From assembly GCA_016219905.1 (NCBI GenBank), contig JACRKA010000104.1, forward strand, positions 1 to 35,775: a stretch of DNA of 35,775 nt. Reading direction: 5' to 3'. This DNA is from Verrucomicrobiota bacterium (lineage in GTDB: Bacteria; Verrucomicrobiota; Verrucomicrobiia; CAIQCK01). How positions within the stretch are numbered: the first letter of the stretch is position 1; every line of letters starts with the position of its first letter. A program made the translations under genes and the position numbers. The notes under the pieces are model-generated. The model worked only from the letters and a program-made list of their open reading frames with translations. It was not told where the DNA came from and ran no database searches. Positions 24,124 through 34,357 of the stretch are shown in pieces.

Positions 24124-24720
24124 TCACAGCAGGGCTTCCAGCTCTTTCCACAGGTCGGGGCGCTGCTCGATCTGCGTCCGCAGCCGAGCCAGACAGCGGG
24201 CGAGATAGACGCCGACCTGCGGCGCGGGAATGGACAGGCGCTCGCCGATGTCCTTGTAGGCGAGTTCCTCAAAGAAGCGGTTGTGGAGGATGCCCCGGCA
24301 CATCTCGCCCAAGGTCTCGACGGCACCGAGTAACAGGCCGAAGGCTTCGTTGCCAGCCAGTTCCTCCGGCAGCGGCTCCGTTGCGGCGACCTGGTCCAGA
24401 GACGGATCATCGTCTTCTTCGCCTCGCGGCAGGTCAGATTCCAAGACGGGTTTCATCTTGCGGACGCGGTCCACGCATTTGTTGTGGGCGACGGTGCCGA
24501 CGAAGGCGGGGATGTTGCCGATCTCGCCGAGCTTGCGGGCGAGTTCGATGACGGTTTCCTGGGCGATGTCCTCGGCTTCGGTGGCCCTGAACCGGAACGG
24601 CGGGGCCAAGGCGACCAGTTCGGCGTGGCGGAAGTGAATCCGAAACAGGTCCGCCCATGCGTCGGCGTCGCCTTGCAGGCAACGGGCCTTGAGCTTCTGC
24701 TCGTTGGTGTCGGTCGCCAA
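24124..24720 (-). CDS. ECF-type RNA polymerase sigma factor
   Basis: A 198-residue protein with sigma region 2 (about residues 8-92: GDADAWADLFRIHF, EAEDIAQETVIELA, FVGTVAHNKCVDRVRK) and region 4 (about 135-185: CRGILHNRFFEELAYKDIGERL, with the recognition helix in APQVGVYLARCLARLR). The start is a TTG at 24720, chosen because a strong GGAGG lies 6 bp upstream and no in-frame ATG is better placed. It should direct transcription of its own operon and perhaps distant targets. It is followed closely by the membrane protein and the TPR-CHAT gene, and all three read leftward with short gaps. A polar linker rich in Asp/Glu separates regions 2 and 4, as in many ECF factors of this phylum group. Confidence 0.92.
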   Translation of the reverse strand: MATDTNEQKLKARCLQGDADAWADLFRIHFRHAELVALAPPFRFRATEAEDIAQETVIELARKLGEIGNIPAFVGTVAHNKCVDRVRKMKPVLESDLPRGEEDDDPSLDQVAATEPLPEELAGNEAFGLLLGAVETLGEMCRGILHNRFFEELAYKDIGERLSIPAPQVGVYLARCLARLRTQIEQRPDLWKELEALL

Positions 24721-24868
24721 GATGACCTCCGGAAGTTGGCGCGCAGGTTATCACAAGTCGCCGGGATGAGAAGCCCGAAACAACGAGCCAAGCCCCGGCG
24801 GAGAAGCACAACCACGAGTGTGTGTTGTGCCGCCGCGCCGAGGCTCAGCCTCTTGGCACCGCATCGGA

Positions 24869-25123
24869 TCAGTAGCCGAAGTAGCCACCGCCATTGCCGG
24901 AGTGGTTCGGGGTCGTCCGGTGGCCGAGGTCGCCGGTGAAGGGGTTGCGGTTCCCCTGGGTGGACCAGTTGTTGTAGAAGTTGCGGTCGGGGTTGGTCTG
25001 GTAGTGGCCGCCGACGGAAGAGCCGTTGCTGCGGAAGTGCGGGCTGACGTAGTGGTAGCCTTGGGCGAACGAGGCGGACGCGGTGGCCAGAACTGCGAGC
25101 AGGGTGATGAGTGCCTTTTTCAT
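24869..25123 (-). CDS. Small secreted Gly/Asn/Tyr-rich protein
   Basis: An 84-residue protein. The ATG at 25123 is chosen because AAAGGAA lies upstream and because it puts a clean Sec signal (MKKALITLLAVLATASASFA) at the N-terminus; two in-frame ATGs further upstream would only add a charged extension. The mature ~64 residues are rich in Gly, Asn, His and Tyr, with the pattern HYQTNPDRNFYNNWSTQGN-RNPFTG. This resembles a widespread family of tiny exported proteins with NxNPYTG ends and no known role. It is unlikely to be catalytic. Confidence 0.75.
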   Translation of the reverse strand: MKKALITLLAVLATASASFAQGYHYVSPHFRSNGSSVGGHYQTNPDRNFYNNWSTQGNRNPFTGDLGHRTTPNHSGNGGGYFGY

Positions 25124-25305
25124 TGCTGATGTTTCCTTTGCGGTTTGGGTTTTCATTGTTTCTTCCTTCATCGGGCTTTCGCCCTTACACCTGCTCTGTC
25201 GAATGAGGCCGCGAAATGTAACAGGGGAGGCGAAGATTTTTTTCAGGCGGCAAAACCAGCGACGGACAAGGGGTAAGGCGGCGACCGTGGCGGGGCGGGA
25301 TTGCC

Positions 25306-25331
25306 GTCACAGTTTTGCGTCACAGTTTTGC
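25306..25331. repeat. Two tandem copies of a 13-bp direct repeat upstream of the FG-GAP gene
   Basis: GTCACAGTTTTGC occurs twice in a row, ending 36 bp before the start codon of the FG-GAP gene. It could be a regulator site or a slippage product. Confidence 0.5.
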
Positions 25332-25367
25332 GTTGCAGCCGGCGGCCCGTTGTTCTAGGGAGAAGGC

Positions 25368-26555
<1,188 letters not shown>

Positions 26556-26661
26556 CCTCGCCTGCGCGCAACTTTATCCTTTGGACCGACCCCATGCAGC
26601 CGGGACTTCAGCCTTTATAAACGGCCTTCCCAAATCTTGCCACCGCTGCTCGACCTGGGTT

Positions 26662-27438
26662 TCAACGGCCGGCTTCCCCAACGAGATCAGCCGCAGCAAC
26701 TCCCTGCACAGCCCGATTGTGCCGATACTGCGCGTAGGCGATGACGGAGGCGTTCTCGCGAACCAAGTCCTTCGGCGGCGTGATCTGGGCGATGCCCTTG
26801 CCACCGCCCGTCGGGACCACCGTGCCAAACGCACGCACGACGTTGTCCTGGCGCCACTTGCGGCCGGCGTTCTCGCCACGTTCGATTTGTCGAACCAGTC
26901 CGCGCTCAACAACCGCAAAGTTCAGGAGCAAGCTCGTCAGATGAGGCGATACCTCATATTCGGCCGTGAGCGGTCCTACGCCGGTCCATGGCCGGAGCCG
27001 CAGCGACAACGCAACACGCGCGGGCCGCGCGAGCGCGGACTGGATGGCGCGTTCGGCCAGCGCGCGGTCGGAACCGATGAACTGTTCGGCGCCATTGACG
27101 ATCATCTGGGGCGTATAGACACGCGAAAGCCCAAACGCGTGGCCGTAATCATACTGCCGCTTCGTGAACGCGGCGTCGCTGAACGGGTCGCGCCAACCGT
27201 GGCGGTCCCAGTAGTCAACATGGAAGGCCAGCGGGAACACCCGCTGCTTCCGGAGCCTGGCTTCGGCGACGAGGTCGCCGACCAACTGGTCGGCGGGGAC
27301 ACAACTTGATCAGCCTTGCGATGTGAACAGTTCGATCACCGCAAACGGTGCGGGCGCAGCCGCAGGCTGGCTCCCCGCGCACACCAGAGCCAACGTCCAT
27401 CCACAGAGTCCCCATAGCAGCGCGTTCTTGATCGTCAT
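26662..27438 (-). CDS. DUF1223 thioredoxin-like protein with in-frame TGA at the redox Cys: candidate selenoprotein
   Basis: Read through one TGA (27310-27312), this is a 258-residue protein starting at ATG 27438 with AAGGG 8 bp upstream (another ATG is at 27444). It has an N-terminal export signal (about residues 3-28), then PFAVIELFTSQG-U43-SSC46, VPADQL, VFPLAFHVDYWDRHGWRDPF, AFTKRQYDYG and RVYTPQMIVNG. These are the hallmarks of DUF1223, a thioredoxin-fold family whose members normally have FTSQGCSSC. The TGA replaces exactly the first Cys, giving a UxxC pair, and it is the only interruption in an otherwise full-length frame. A perfect hairpin with an AGUU loop follows at bacterial SECIS distance. 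Standard annotation would report only the part after the stop, from a false TTG start. The alternative is a single-base nonsense mutation. The protein is likely a periplasmic thiol-redox enzyme. Confidence 0.82.
27276..27295 (-). promoter_or_regulatory. Candidate bacterial SECIS hairpin
   Basis: On the coding (minus) strand, CGCCGACC-AGTT-GGTCGGCG forms a perfect 8-bp stem with a four-base loop. The stem starts 14 bases after the TGA, and the loop G is the 24th base after it. Bacterial SECIS elements lie directly downstream of the UGA, inside the coding region, with a G (often GU) early in the apical loop. This hairpin fits that pattern. It also encodes part of the conserved PADQLVGDL peptide, so coding constraint alone could account for some of the bases. 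Confidence 0.7.
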
Positions 27439-27496
27439 CGTCATTTCCCTTCCGGACCGCCGCGTCCATTGACATGGCTTCCGCTCCGGTGCTTCT

Positions 27497-30400
27497 TCAG
27501 CGCGCGGCGACTTTTTTCGGCGCTGCGATCTTCTCGCACGCTTCCAACAGCGCGCGGCGGGTCGAAACCTCCGGATAGTCCGCCGCGAGCTTGCGCATCG
27601 CTTCGCGGCTGGCGGGGTCGGCGATGCGGCCGAGAGCCTCGGCGGCGGCGTGGCGCGTGTCCGGCGCGTTCTTCAGGTCCTCGATCACCTTTAGCAGCAA
27701 CGGCACGGCGCGCTTGTCCCCGATGCGGCCCAATGCCCACGCGGCTGCGGCGCGCCAGCATGGCGTCAAGTCGTCGTGGAGGAACAGACAGCCCGGCCCG
27801 AGCGGATCGGGATAACCGTTGGCGGCTTCCGTCGGCGCCTTCAGCGCGGCCAGCAGCGAATCCAACGATTCCGGCGCGGCGAGGTTGCCGAGCGAGCGGG
27901 CAAGGAAGAAGCAGACCCAGTTCTTCACCGGCAGTTGCAACACCACCGGGATGCCGGTGTCGAACACGCGCTTGATCGGGTCGTTCGGCCGCGCGCAATA
28001 GCGGTCGAACGCGGCGCGGATGCGCGGCTCGTATTTGCGGTCGCGGCAGGTCAGCGAGAGGATTTGCGCCGCGCGGTTCTCCGGGTCGGGTTTGCCGCCC
28101 CACGCGCCATGCGTTGCCGCAATCGCGTCGGCGATCTCCTTGGCCTTCGTCTCCTGCGTGTCGCCCAGGATGGCGAGGCACGTCTCGATGACCGTCGCCT
28201 CGGCGCCGCTGCGCCGCATGACGCGGCCGAAGAGCGCCTCGCAGTCGTCGTTCTCCGGCAACAACGCGCGGTCGGGATCGGTCGGCACCGAGCGGATGAT
28301 ATGCGGCACGATCGCGCCCGCCTGGGTCGAACCCATCGCGTCGAGCGCCTCGGCGATGAGGTAATGGATCGGCGCGGCGTGGCAGGCCATCAACGCGCTG
28401 TGGTCGCCATACCAGTTCGTATGCTGCGGATAATCCTTCAGCTTCGCGAACGCGCTGATGAGCGCCGCCTCGGCCTCCGGCGTCGCGATGAGGCCCAGCG
28501 CCTCGGCGCAGGCTTCCGCCAGAAACAGATTGCCCGTCGCCGGGTCGCTGTGGCGCTCAAGCGTCTCGGCCAGCAGCGCCACGGCGGCCTTGTCCTTCAA
28601 ACTGCCGATGGCGCGCGTGACGGCCTGCAACGTGCGCGGGTTGACCGCCGCTTCGGCGTTGAACTTCGCGCCGTCGCCGTGATGGGTCTTGCGCCATTCG
28701 GGGAACGGGTTGATGTCGCGCTCGCGGACGAGCCATGCGCGCAACGCCGCGCGCGCCGCGTCGCCGCTGCCGGTGTGGCTGAGCGTGACCGCCGCGCGAC
28801 GAACCCCGTCGCGGTCGCTGCTCGCGATGCGCTGGACAAGCTCCACCTCGATCTTCTCCCAGTTCGTGCCACGGAACCACTCGCGCCACTTCGCCGCCTC
28901 CTTCTCGCGTTCGGTTGGTTTGACGAAAGCGTTGAAGTCGTTCGCGTGGCCGGTCAGGTTCTCCAGCGCGACGGCTGCCGACTGCGCAACAAGCGGCTCC
29001 GCGTCGCTGAGCGCGGCCAGCAGCGGCGGCACCGACTCGCGCGTGCCGCATGCCGCCAGCGCCGTTGCGACCGCCACGCGCACTTCGCGGCTCGTGTCGC
29101 GCAGCCCCTCGGCCAGCGCGGACGCAGCCGCCGGGTTACGGAAGATCGCCAGCCGCTGTGCCGCCGTCGTCTTCAGCCCGGCATCGTTGCCCCGAAGTTG
29201 TGCGATCAGCGCAGCGACCTCCTGCGCGCCTGTCGCCATCGGGTTGGCGGTCTCGCTGTGGCGGTTGATGCCCGCGACCTCGCGGAAGCGGTCGAACTGG
29301 AGTTCCATCATGCCGGTGACGGCGGCGTTGTTGCCGCGGAAACGATGCGGCTGGCCCGCGCCGAGCAGCTTCAACGGCGGCGTCTTCATCGCCTGCAGCA
29401 TCGCTGCCGAATGCGGCGGGCCGACCTGCCGTGATTGATGGCAGCCGAGGCAGCCGCGTTTCTCGCCGGGCCGGACGTAGGTCCACGACATCTCGTTCAA
29501 CTCGCTGCGGCCCTCGGCGTCCACGGCCTGGAACGCGATAGCCGTGTCGGCTGGCACCTCGACCGCGAACGAGCCGTCCGGCGCGAGCGGCACGGTGCCC
29601 AGTTCGCGCACGTCGCTGCCGGCATGGACGATGTAGGAATGCGACGAGCGCATCGTCAGGCCCTTGCCGGCGAGCACGCGCACGGCACGGACGTGCTGCC
29701 AGCCGGCGGCGGTGTTCTTGGTGAAGCGGCAGTTCTGGCAGAACAGGATGCCAGTCGCGCCGATGTTGTTTGATTGCTCTTCGGAAACTTTCTTTGCCAG
29801 CAGCGGCGGCTTCGGCCGCGCGCCGAGATAGACCGGCGAGTGCAGCGGCTCTTCCGTCGAGTCGAACACGATCACGACCTCGTCGCGCTTGGCCTGCGGG
29901 TTTACGATGGCGATCTTCTCGTAGCTGTAGTCCTGAACGATCCGCTTCTGTTTCTTGACCGTCTTCTCAACGGGCGTCTTCTTCGGCACGGTGCAGAGCA
30001 GGCGTCCGTCCGGCAACGCGGCCACGTCGCCCGCCTCGACGCCGATGTTCTGCAGGTCCTCCTGCCGGCAGCCGGGCTGGCCGACGGCGATGCCGGTGTT
30101 GGACACATACGCCACGCGGCCGTCGGGCATCGGCGCGGGACTGCCGACATGGAATGCGCGCAGCCGCCCGCCATACTCCGGGCCGAGGTCAAGGCCGAAC
30201 TCCGTGTAGCCCTCGCTGCCGTCCGGATGCACTGCGTGCAACAGCGTCTCGACCTTGCCGCGATCGAAGAAGTTGTCGGAGCGGATGAACAGGATGCGCC
30301 CGTCGGCGAGCACCTCCGGCTCGTTGTCGAAGATGAACGTGTGCGTCAGCGGCTGGATGTCGCGCCCCTCGGCGGTCATCGTGAACAGCGAGCGCGACGG

Positions 30401-31603
30401 CGGGTTGTGGTATTCCTCGAACGTCCCGATGCGCGTGGAGGTGAACACGATGCGTCCGTCCGGCAGTTCGCACGGGTCAATGTCGTGGAACGGCCCGTCG
30501 GTGAGCCGCTGCGGTTTGCCGCCCGACGCGGGCAGCTTGTAGATGTGGTAGAACGGCTCGCTGTCGAGCGCCATCGAGACGTAGATCCACCTGCCGTCGA
30601 ATGAGACGGTCGGTGAGCCGAGCGCGCCTTTGCCCGCGTCGAGCAGCACGCGCGGCATCACGCCGGGCTTGGCGGGTGTGAGCGCGAAGAGCTTGCGACC
30701 GACCTTCATCGGCGTCGGCAGGTCGTGCTCGGGGAACGCGCGCGAGTCGCGCGGATTGAAGATGGTGACGTTGAGGCTGTCGTAGGCGGTGCCGTTGCGG
30801 TTCTGTCCGCGATACAGGCTGCAATCCTCGCCGACGAAGACGATGCCCTCCGGCCACGCGTAATCCGCCGGCGGCTTGACCTCGACCACCTCGCGCGGCA
30901 CGGCCCGGCCGCCGCGGCGCGCGGCGGTCTTGAGTCGCTCCAGTTCGTGCTTCGTGACCTTGCGCGCCTCGTCCAGCGGCTGCCCCGCGCGCTCGATGCC
31001 GCCGCGGGCCGTGACGCGGCTCCACGGCCCGATGCCGAAGTCGCCCACGACGTGCGCGGCCTGCCATTTCTTGTCATCGAAACCGGGTTGCTCCCACTTC
31101 GGCACCTCGTCGCCGATGCACTTCCAGTTCTCATCGCTGACGAGCACGACCTGCCGCCCGTCGGCGAGCTGCGCGACGAGCTTCACGATCAGCGCGGCGG
31201 GGCCGGGCACGGTGTTGACAGCCTCGACCGCGACAACGTTGCGCCCCGGCGCGAGCATCGCGGCCACGTCGAAACGCTTCGGCTGCGCCCACGCGTTGGG
31301 ATTGGCGTGGCCTTCGCCAGCGAGTTTGCCGTTGAGATGGAAGGTGTAGAGGTTGTCGGCCGTGATGATCAACTCGGCCGATTTCACCTGCGCGCCCGCC
31401 GGGAGCGTCAGCGCGGCGCGGAAGTAATGGACGCCGGCGGGAAAGCTTTGCGAGAGCGGCATCGGCTCGCGGGAATACCAGATCCACTTCGCGCCCTCGA
31501 AGGCGGGCGACGTTCCGCCGAACGCCGGCAGACACGACGCCAGCACGCCCATCATCGCAGCCACGGCTCGGATTGCGTTCATGATTGTTGAATCAGACAA
31601 CAT
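27497..31603 (-). CDS. Very large secreted monoheme cytochrome with beta-propeller and HEAT repeats
   Basis: A 1368-residue protein. ATG 31603 has GAGGGG just upstream; ATG 31582 directly at the signal peptide lacks one. The signal peptide core is MMGVLASCLPAFGG. Residues ~35-190 form a jelly-roll like the N-terminal domain of some glycosidases (AKWIWYSRE, YTFHLNGKLAGEG). Residues ~280-620 have TolB/PD40-like propeller strands (DGRWIYVSMALDSEPFYHI, LPDGRIVFTSTRIG). This arrangement resembles proteins annotated with the hydrazine-synthase alpha middle domain. A single heme motif CLGCH lies at Cys718-Cys721-His722, and a CQNC pair without His lies at about residue 645. From ~800 to the end there are HEAT-like repeats (VRVAVATALAACG, RHAAAEALGRIAD). 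It is probably a periplasmic or surface electron-transfer or binding protein; its partner is unknown. It follows the 110-aa gene after 117 bp. Confidence 0.85.
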   Translation of the reverse strand: MLSDSTIMNAIRAVAAMMGVLASCLPAFGGTSPAFEGAKWIWYSREPMPLSQSFPAGVHYFRAALTLPAGAQVKSAELIITADNLYTFHLNGKLAGEGHANPNAWAQPKRFDVAAMLAPGRNVVAVEAVNTVPGPAALIVKLVAQLADGRQVVLVSDENWKCIGDEVPKWEQPGFDDKKWQAAHVVGDFGIGPWSRVTARGGIERAGQPLDEARKVTKHELERLKTAARRGGRAVPREVVEVKPPADYAWPEGIVFVGEDCSLYRGQNRNGTAYDSLNVTIFNPRDSRAFPEHDLPTPMKVGRKLFALTPAKPGVMPRVLLDAGKGALGSPTVSFDGRWIYVSMALDSEPFYHIYKLPASGGKPQRLTDGPFHDIDPCELPDGRIVFTSTRIGTFEEYHNPPSRSLFTMTAEGRDIQPLTHTFIFDNEPEVLADGRILFIRSDNFFDRGKVETLLHAVHPDGSEGYTEFGLDLGPEYGGRLRAFHVGSPAPMPDGRVAYVSNTGIAVGQPGCRQEDLQNIGVEAGDVAALPDGRLLCTVPKKTPVEKTVKKQKRIVQDYSYEKIAIVNPQAKRDEVVIVFDSTEEPLHSPVYLGARPKPPLLAKKVSEEQSNNIGATGILFCQNCRFTKNTAAGWQHVRAVRVLAGKGLTMRSSHSYIVHAGSDVRELGTVPLAPDGSFAVEVPADTAIAFQAVDAEGRSELNEMSWTYVRPGEKRGCLGCHQSRQVGPPHSAAMLQAMKTPPLKLLGAGQPHRFRGNNAAVTGMMELQFDRFREVAGINRHSETANPMATGAQEVAALIAQLRGNDAGLKTTAAQRLAIFRNPAAASALAEGLRDTSREVRVAVATALAACGTRESVPPLLAALSDAEPLVAQSAAVALENLTGHANDFNAFVKPTEREKEAAKWREWFRGTNWEKIEVELVQRIASSDRDGVRRAAVTLSHTGSGDAARAALRAWLVRERDINPFPEWRKTHHGDGAKFNAEAAVNPRTLQAVTRAIGSLKDKAAVALLAETLERHSDPATGNLFLAEACAEALGLIATPEAEAALISAFAKLKDYPQHTNWYGDHSALMACHAAPIHYLIAEALDAMGSTQAGAIVPHIIRSVPTDPDRALLPENDDCEALFGRVMRRSGAEATVIETCLAILGDTQETKAKEIADAIAATHGAWGGKPDPENRAAQILSLTCRDRKYEPRIRAAFDRYCARPNDPIKRVFDTGIPVVLQLPVKNWVCFFLARSLGNLAAPESLDSLLAALKAPTEAANGYPDPLGPGCLFLHDDLTPCWRAAAAWALGRIGDKRAVPLLLKVIEDLKNAPDTRHAAAEALGRIADPASREAMRKLAADYPEVSTRRALLEACEKIAAPKKVAAR

Positions 31604-31720
31604 TTCGCCCCTCGATTTCAATACACGAAATGACCGCTGTCTTGCAGTTTTTGGCCGCGGAAACTCCGGCCGTTTGGCGGCCGACGCCGGCGTCCCGACT
31701 CGATGGCCCGACGCGGGCGA

Positions 31721-32053
31721 TCAGCGGCCGGGGCCGCGGGGGTCTTGGTGGATGGCGTGCGCCTTTTTCAGCGCCTCATGCTTGGCCGCCCATTCTTCCC
31801 ATGACTTGCCCGCGGAAGCGTCTTCGCCGGTGAGACGGACGGCGGCGATGTCGCTGTAGTTGACGCGGAGCAGTTCGGCCTGGCCGTCGAGCATCATCTC
31901 GACGAAAGGCTGCGGGTGGTCGCGGGTGCCGCGGGCCTCGCGGTTGGTCAAGTAGCCGGCGATCTGGCGGCCGTCCTTGAGGTCGAGCGTGACGTCGCCG
32001 CGGTGGTCGAAAGCTTTCTCGATGGCTGCTGGCAGGTCGTTCATCGCATCCAT
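31721..32053 (-). CDS. Small protein downstream of hpnH
   Basis: A 110-residue soluble protein whose ATG (32053; a second ATG lies at 32044) begins 5 bp after the hpnH stop, so it is co-transcribed and probably co-translated. Residues 15-70 alternate beta-strand and turn (DVTLDLKDGRQIAGYLTN, FVEMMLDGQAELLRVNYSDI, AAVRLTG), which looks like a small Sm-like or SH3-like barrel. The C-terminal third is a Lys/Glu-rich helix (SWEEWAAKHEALKKAH). I do not recognise the family. Its place suggests an accessory role to hopanoid side-chain synthesis or simple operon company. Confidence 0.75.
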   Translation of the reverse strand: MDAMNDLPAAIEKAFDHRGDVTLDLKDGRQIAGYLTNREARGTRDHPQPFVEMMLDGQAELLRVNYSDIAAVRLTGEDASAGKSWEEWAAKHEALKKAHAIHQDPRGPGR

Positions 32054-32058
32054 CCCTG

Positions 32059-33243
<1,185 letters not shown>

Positions 33244-33651
33244 GACAGACCCCCGGTTAGAAAGGAACGGCTTCGCCCGCCACGGCCCTGTCCGCGGCGC
33301 GGCTTTCGCTAGACAACAAACCGGGCGGGGTGGCCCCGTCCGGCAGATAAATGCACAAACTCATTTTCCGTTGAACGACTCCTTCTGGCTGCGCCGCGGA
33401 AGGTCCAGCAAACGCCGCAAACCTCCCCGGCACACGGCTGAAATGCTTCCACGCCTTGGGGCGGGTGTCAATTGATTATTCCGCCGGATTGGTCCGCCGC
33501 GCCGCATCCCGGCGAAAACACATCCCCGCGCAGTGGCAGGGCCGGAAATCATGAAACCCTCGCGACCCTCGGCACCTGCCGGCTTGCCAGAGGCCCGTGC
33601 GGATTGCTAGCGTCACGGTTGCAGCGCACGAACGCCAACAAAGGAGCACCC
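33244..33651. other. 408-bp spacer between divergent hpnH and DUF4190 genes
   Basis: I see no convincing gene here. Short open frames lack ribosome binding sites and family features. It should hold both divergent promoters, but I cannot place either with confidence. The clearest structure is the hairpin at 33321-33343. GC falls around 33345-33390 (AGATAAATGCACAAACTC), which could be the hpnH promoter area. Confidence 0.5.
33321..33343. other. Strong GC hairpin upstream of hpnH
   Basis: CCGGGCGGGG-TGG-CCCCGTCCGG forms a 10-bp stem with one G-T pair and a 3-base loop. It lies about 78 bp upstream of the hpnH start and would be in its leader if transcription begins further up. No T run follows, so it is not a clear terminator. 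Confidence 0.5.
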
Positions 33652-34278
33652 ATGCAACCGCCACCGTTTCCGCCCGCCGCCTCTCCCGCACCCCAACGCA
33701 AGACCGCCGGCATTGCTATCGCCAGCCTCGTGCTCGGCATCCTCAGCCTGTTCTGCGGCGCGTGCGTCACCGGCATCCCCGCGATCATCCTCGGCATCAT
33801 CGCCCTCGTCCGCATCGGCAAGACGCCCGGCCTCGGCGGCCAGGGCCTCGCCATCGCCGGCCTGGTCACGGGCGGCATCGGCGGCCTGTTCAGCACGGGC
33901 ATCATCGCCGCGCTCGCTCTCCCCGCCTTTGTCAACGCCCGCGAGAGGGCGATGGAAGTCCGGTGCATGAGCAACGTCCGCCAGTTGTATGTCGCGAGCA
34001 TGGCGTATGCGCAAGACCACGACCAAGCCCTGCCGAAGACGCTGGATGAACTCCGGCCACATCTGGGTGGTGACGCGAAGACGATGGCCCTCGTCACGAC
34101 CTGTCCGGTCGCAACCGACAAGTCCGGGCCAAGCTACCGCATCGAGCACGCAGGCGAAAAGACCGCCGACCTGCCGGCATCGGAAACCATCATCATCACC
34201 GAGAAGGAATGCCGCCACCGGAACAAGCGGTCGGTCGGCTATCTCGACGGCCGGACAAAGTTGCAGGCGGGGCCGTGA
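33652..34278 (+). CDS. DUF4190 membrane protein fused to a pseudopilin-like domain
   Basis: A 208-residue protein with AAAGGAG 7 bp before the ATG, which decides against the longer in-frame extension. Residues 1-18 are Pro-rich. Residues ~20-45 and ~62-88 are two membrane helices with the DUF4190 pattern (AIASLVLGILSLFCG, AIAGLVTGGIGGL). The second runs into LPAFVNARERAMEVRCMSNVRQLYVASMAYAQ-type sequence, which is the conserved neck of type II secretion pseudopilins. A DGRTKL end in the last 10 residues resembles their closing DG-containing motif. Such proteins are common in Verrucomicrobia and Planctomycetes. The function is unknown; a membrane-anchored scaffold exposing a pilin-like domain is inferred. 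Confidence 0.85.
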   Translation: MQPPPFPPAASPAPQRKTAGIAIASLVLGILSLFCGACVTGIPAIILGIIALVRIGKTPGLGGQGLAIAGLVTGGIGGLFSTGIIAALALPAFVNARERAMEVRCMSNVRQLYVASMAYAQDHDQALPKTLDELRPHLGGDAKTMALVTTCPVATDKSGPSYRIEHAGEKTADLPASETIIITEKECRHRNKRSVGYLDGRTKLQAGP

Positions 34279-34342
34279 AGCGCGGCACATCACGATCCAA
34301 CAGACGCCGTATGATTTGCAGGTGTGACCTGAGAGAGTTTTT

Positions 34343-34353
34343 GTTATAGTAAC
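34343..34353 (+). promoter_or_regulatory. Candidate promoter/operator of the toxin-antitoxin pair
   Basis: GTTA-TAG-TAAC is an 11-bp palindrome that contains the -10-like box TATAGT (34345-34350). It ends 4 bp before the antitoxin ATG. Transcription from this box would start at or next to the ATG, so the mRNA may be leaderless, which fits the lack of a ribosome binding site. A palindrome over the -10 box is where antitoxins bind to repress themselves. No good -35 box is seen. Confidence 0.4.
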
Positions 34354-34357
34354 GCTG

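Noticed and set aside
27215-27475. Separate 86-codon minus-strand frame over the start of the DUF1223 gene
   Set aside because: It is a different frame from the DUF1223 signal peptide and has no features. The frame read through the TGA explains the region better.
27776-29434. 552-codon plus-strand frame inside the 1368-aa gene
   Set aside because: Antisense GC artefact with extreme Arg/Leu/Val content and no recognisable domain.
33361-33552. 63-codon minus-strand frame upstream of hpnH
   Set aside because: No ribosome binding site, Arg/Pro-rich, and it lies in the divergent spacer. Not supported as a gene.
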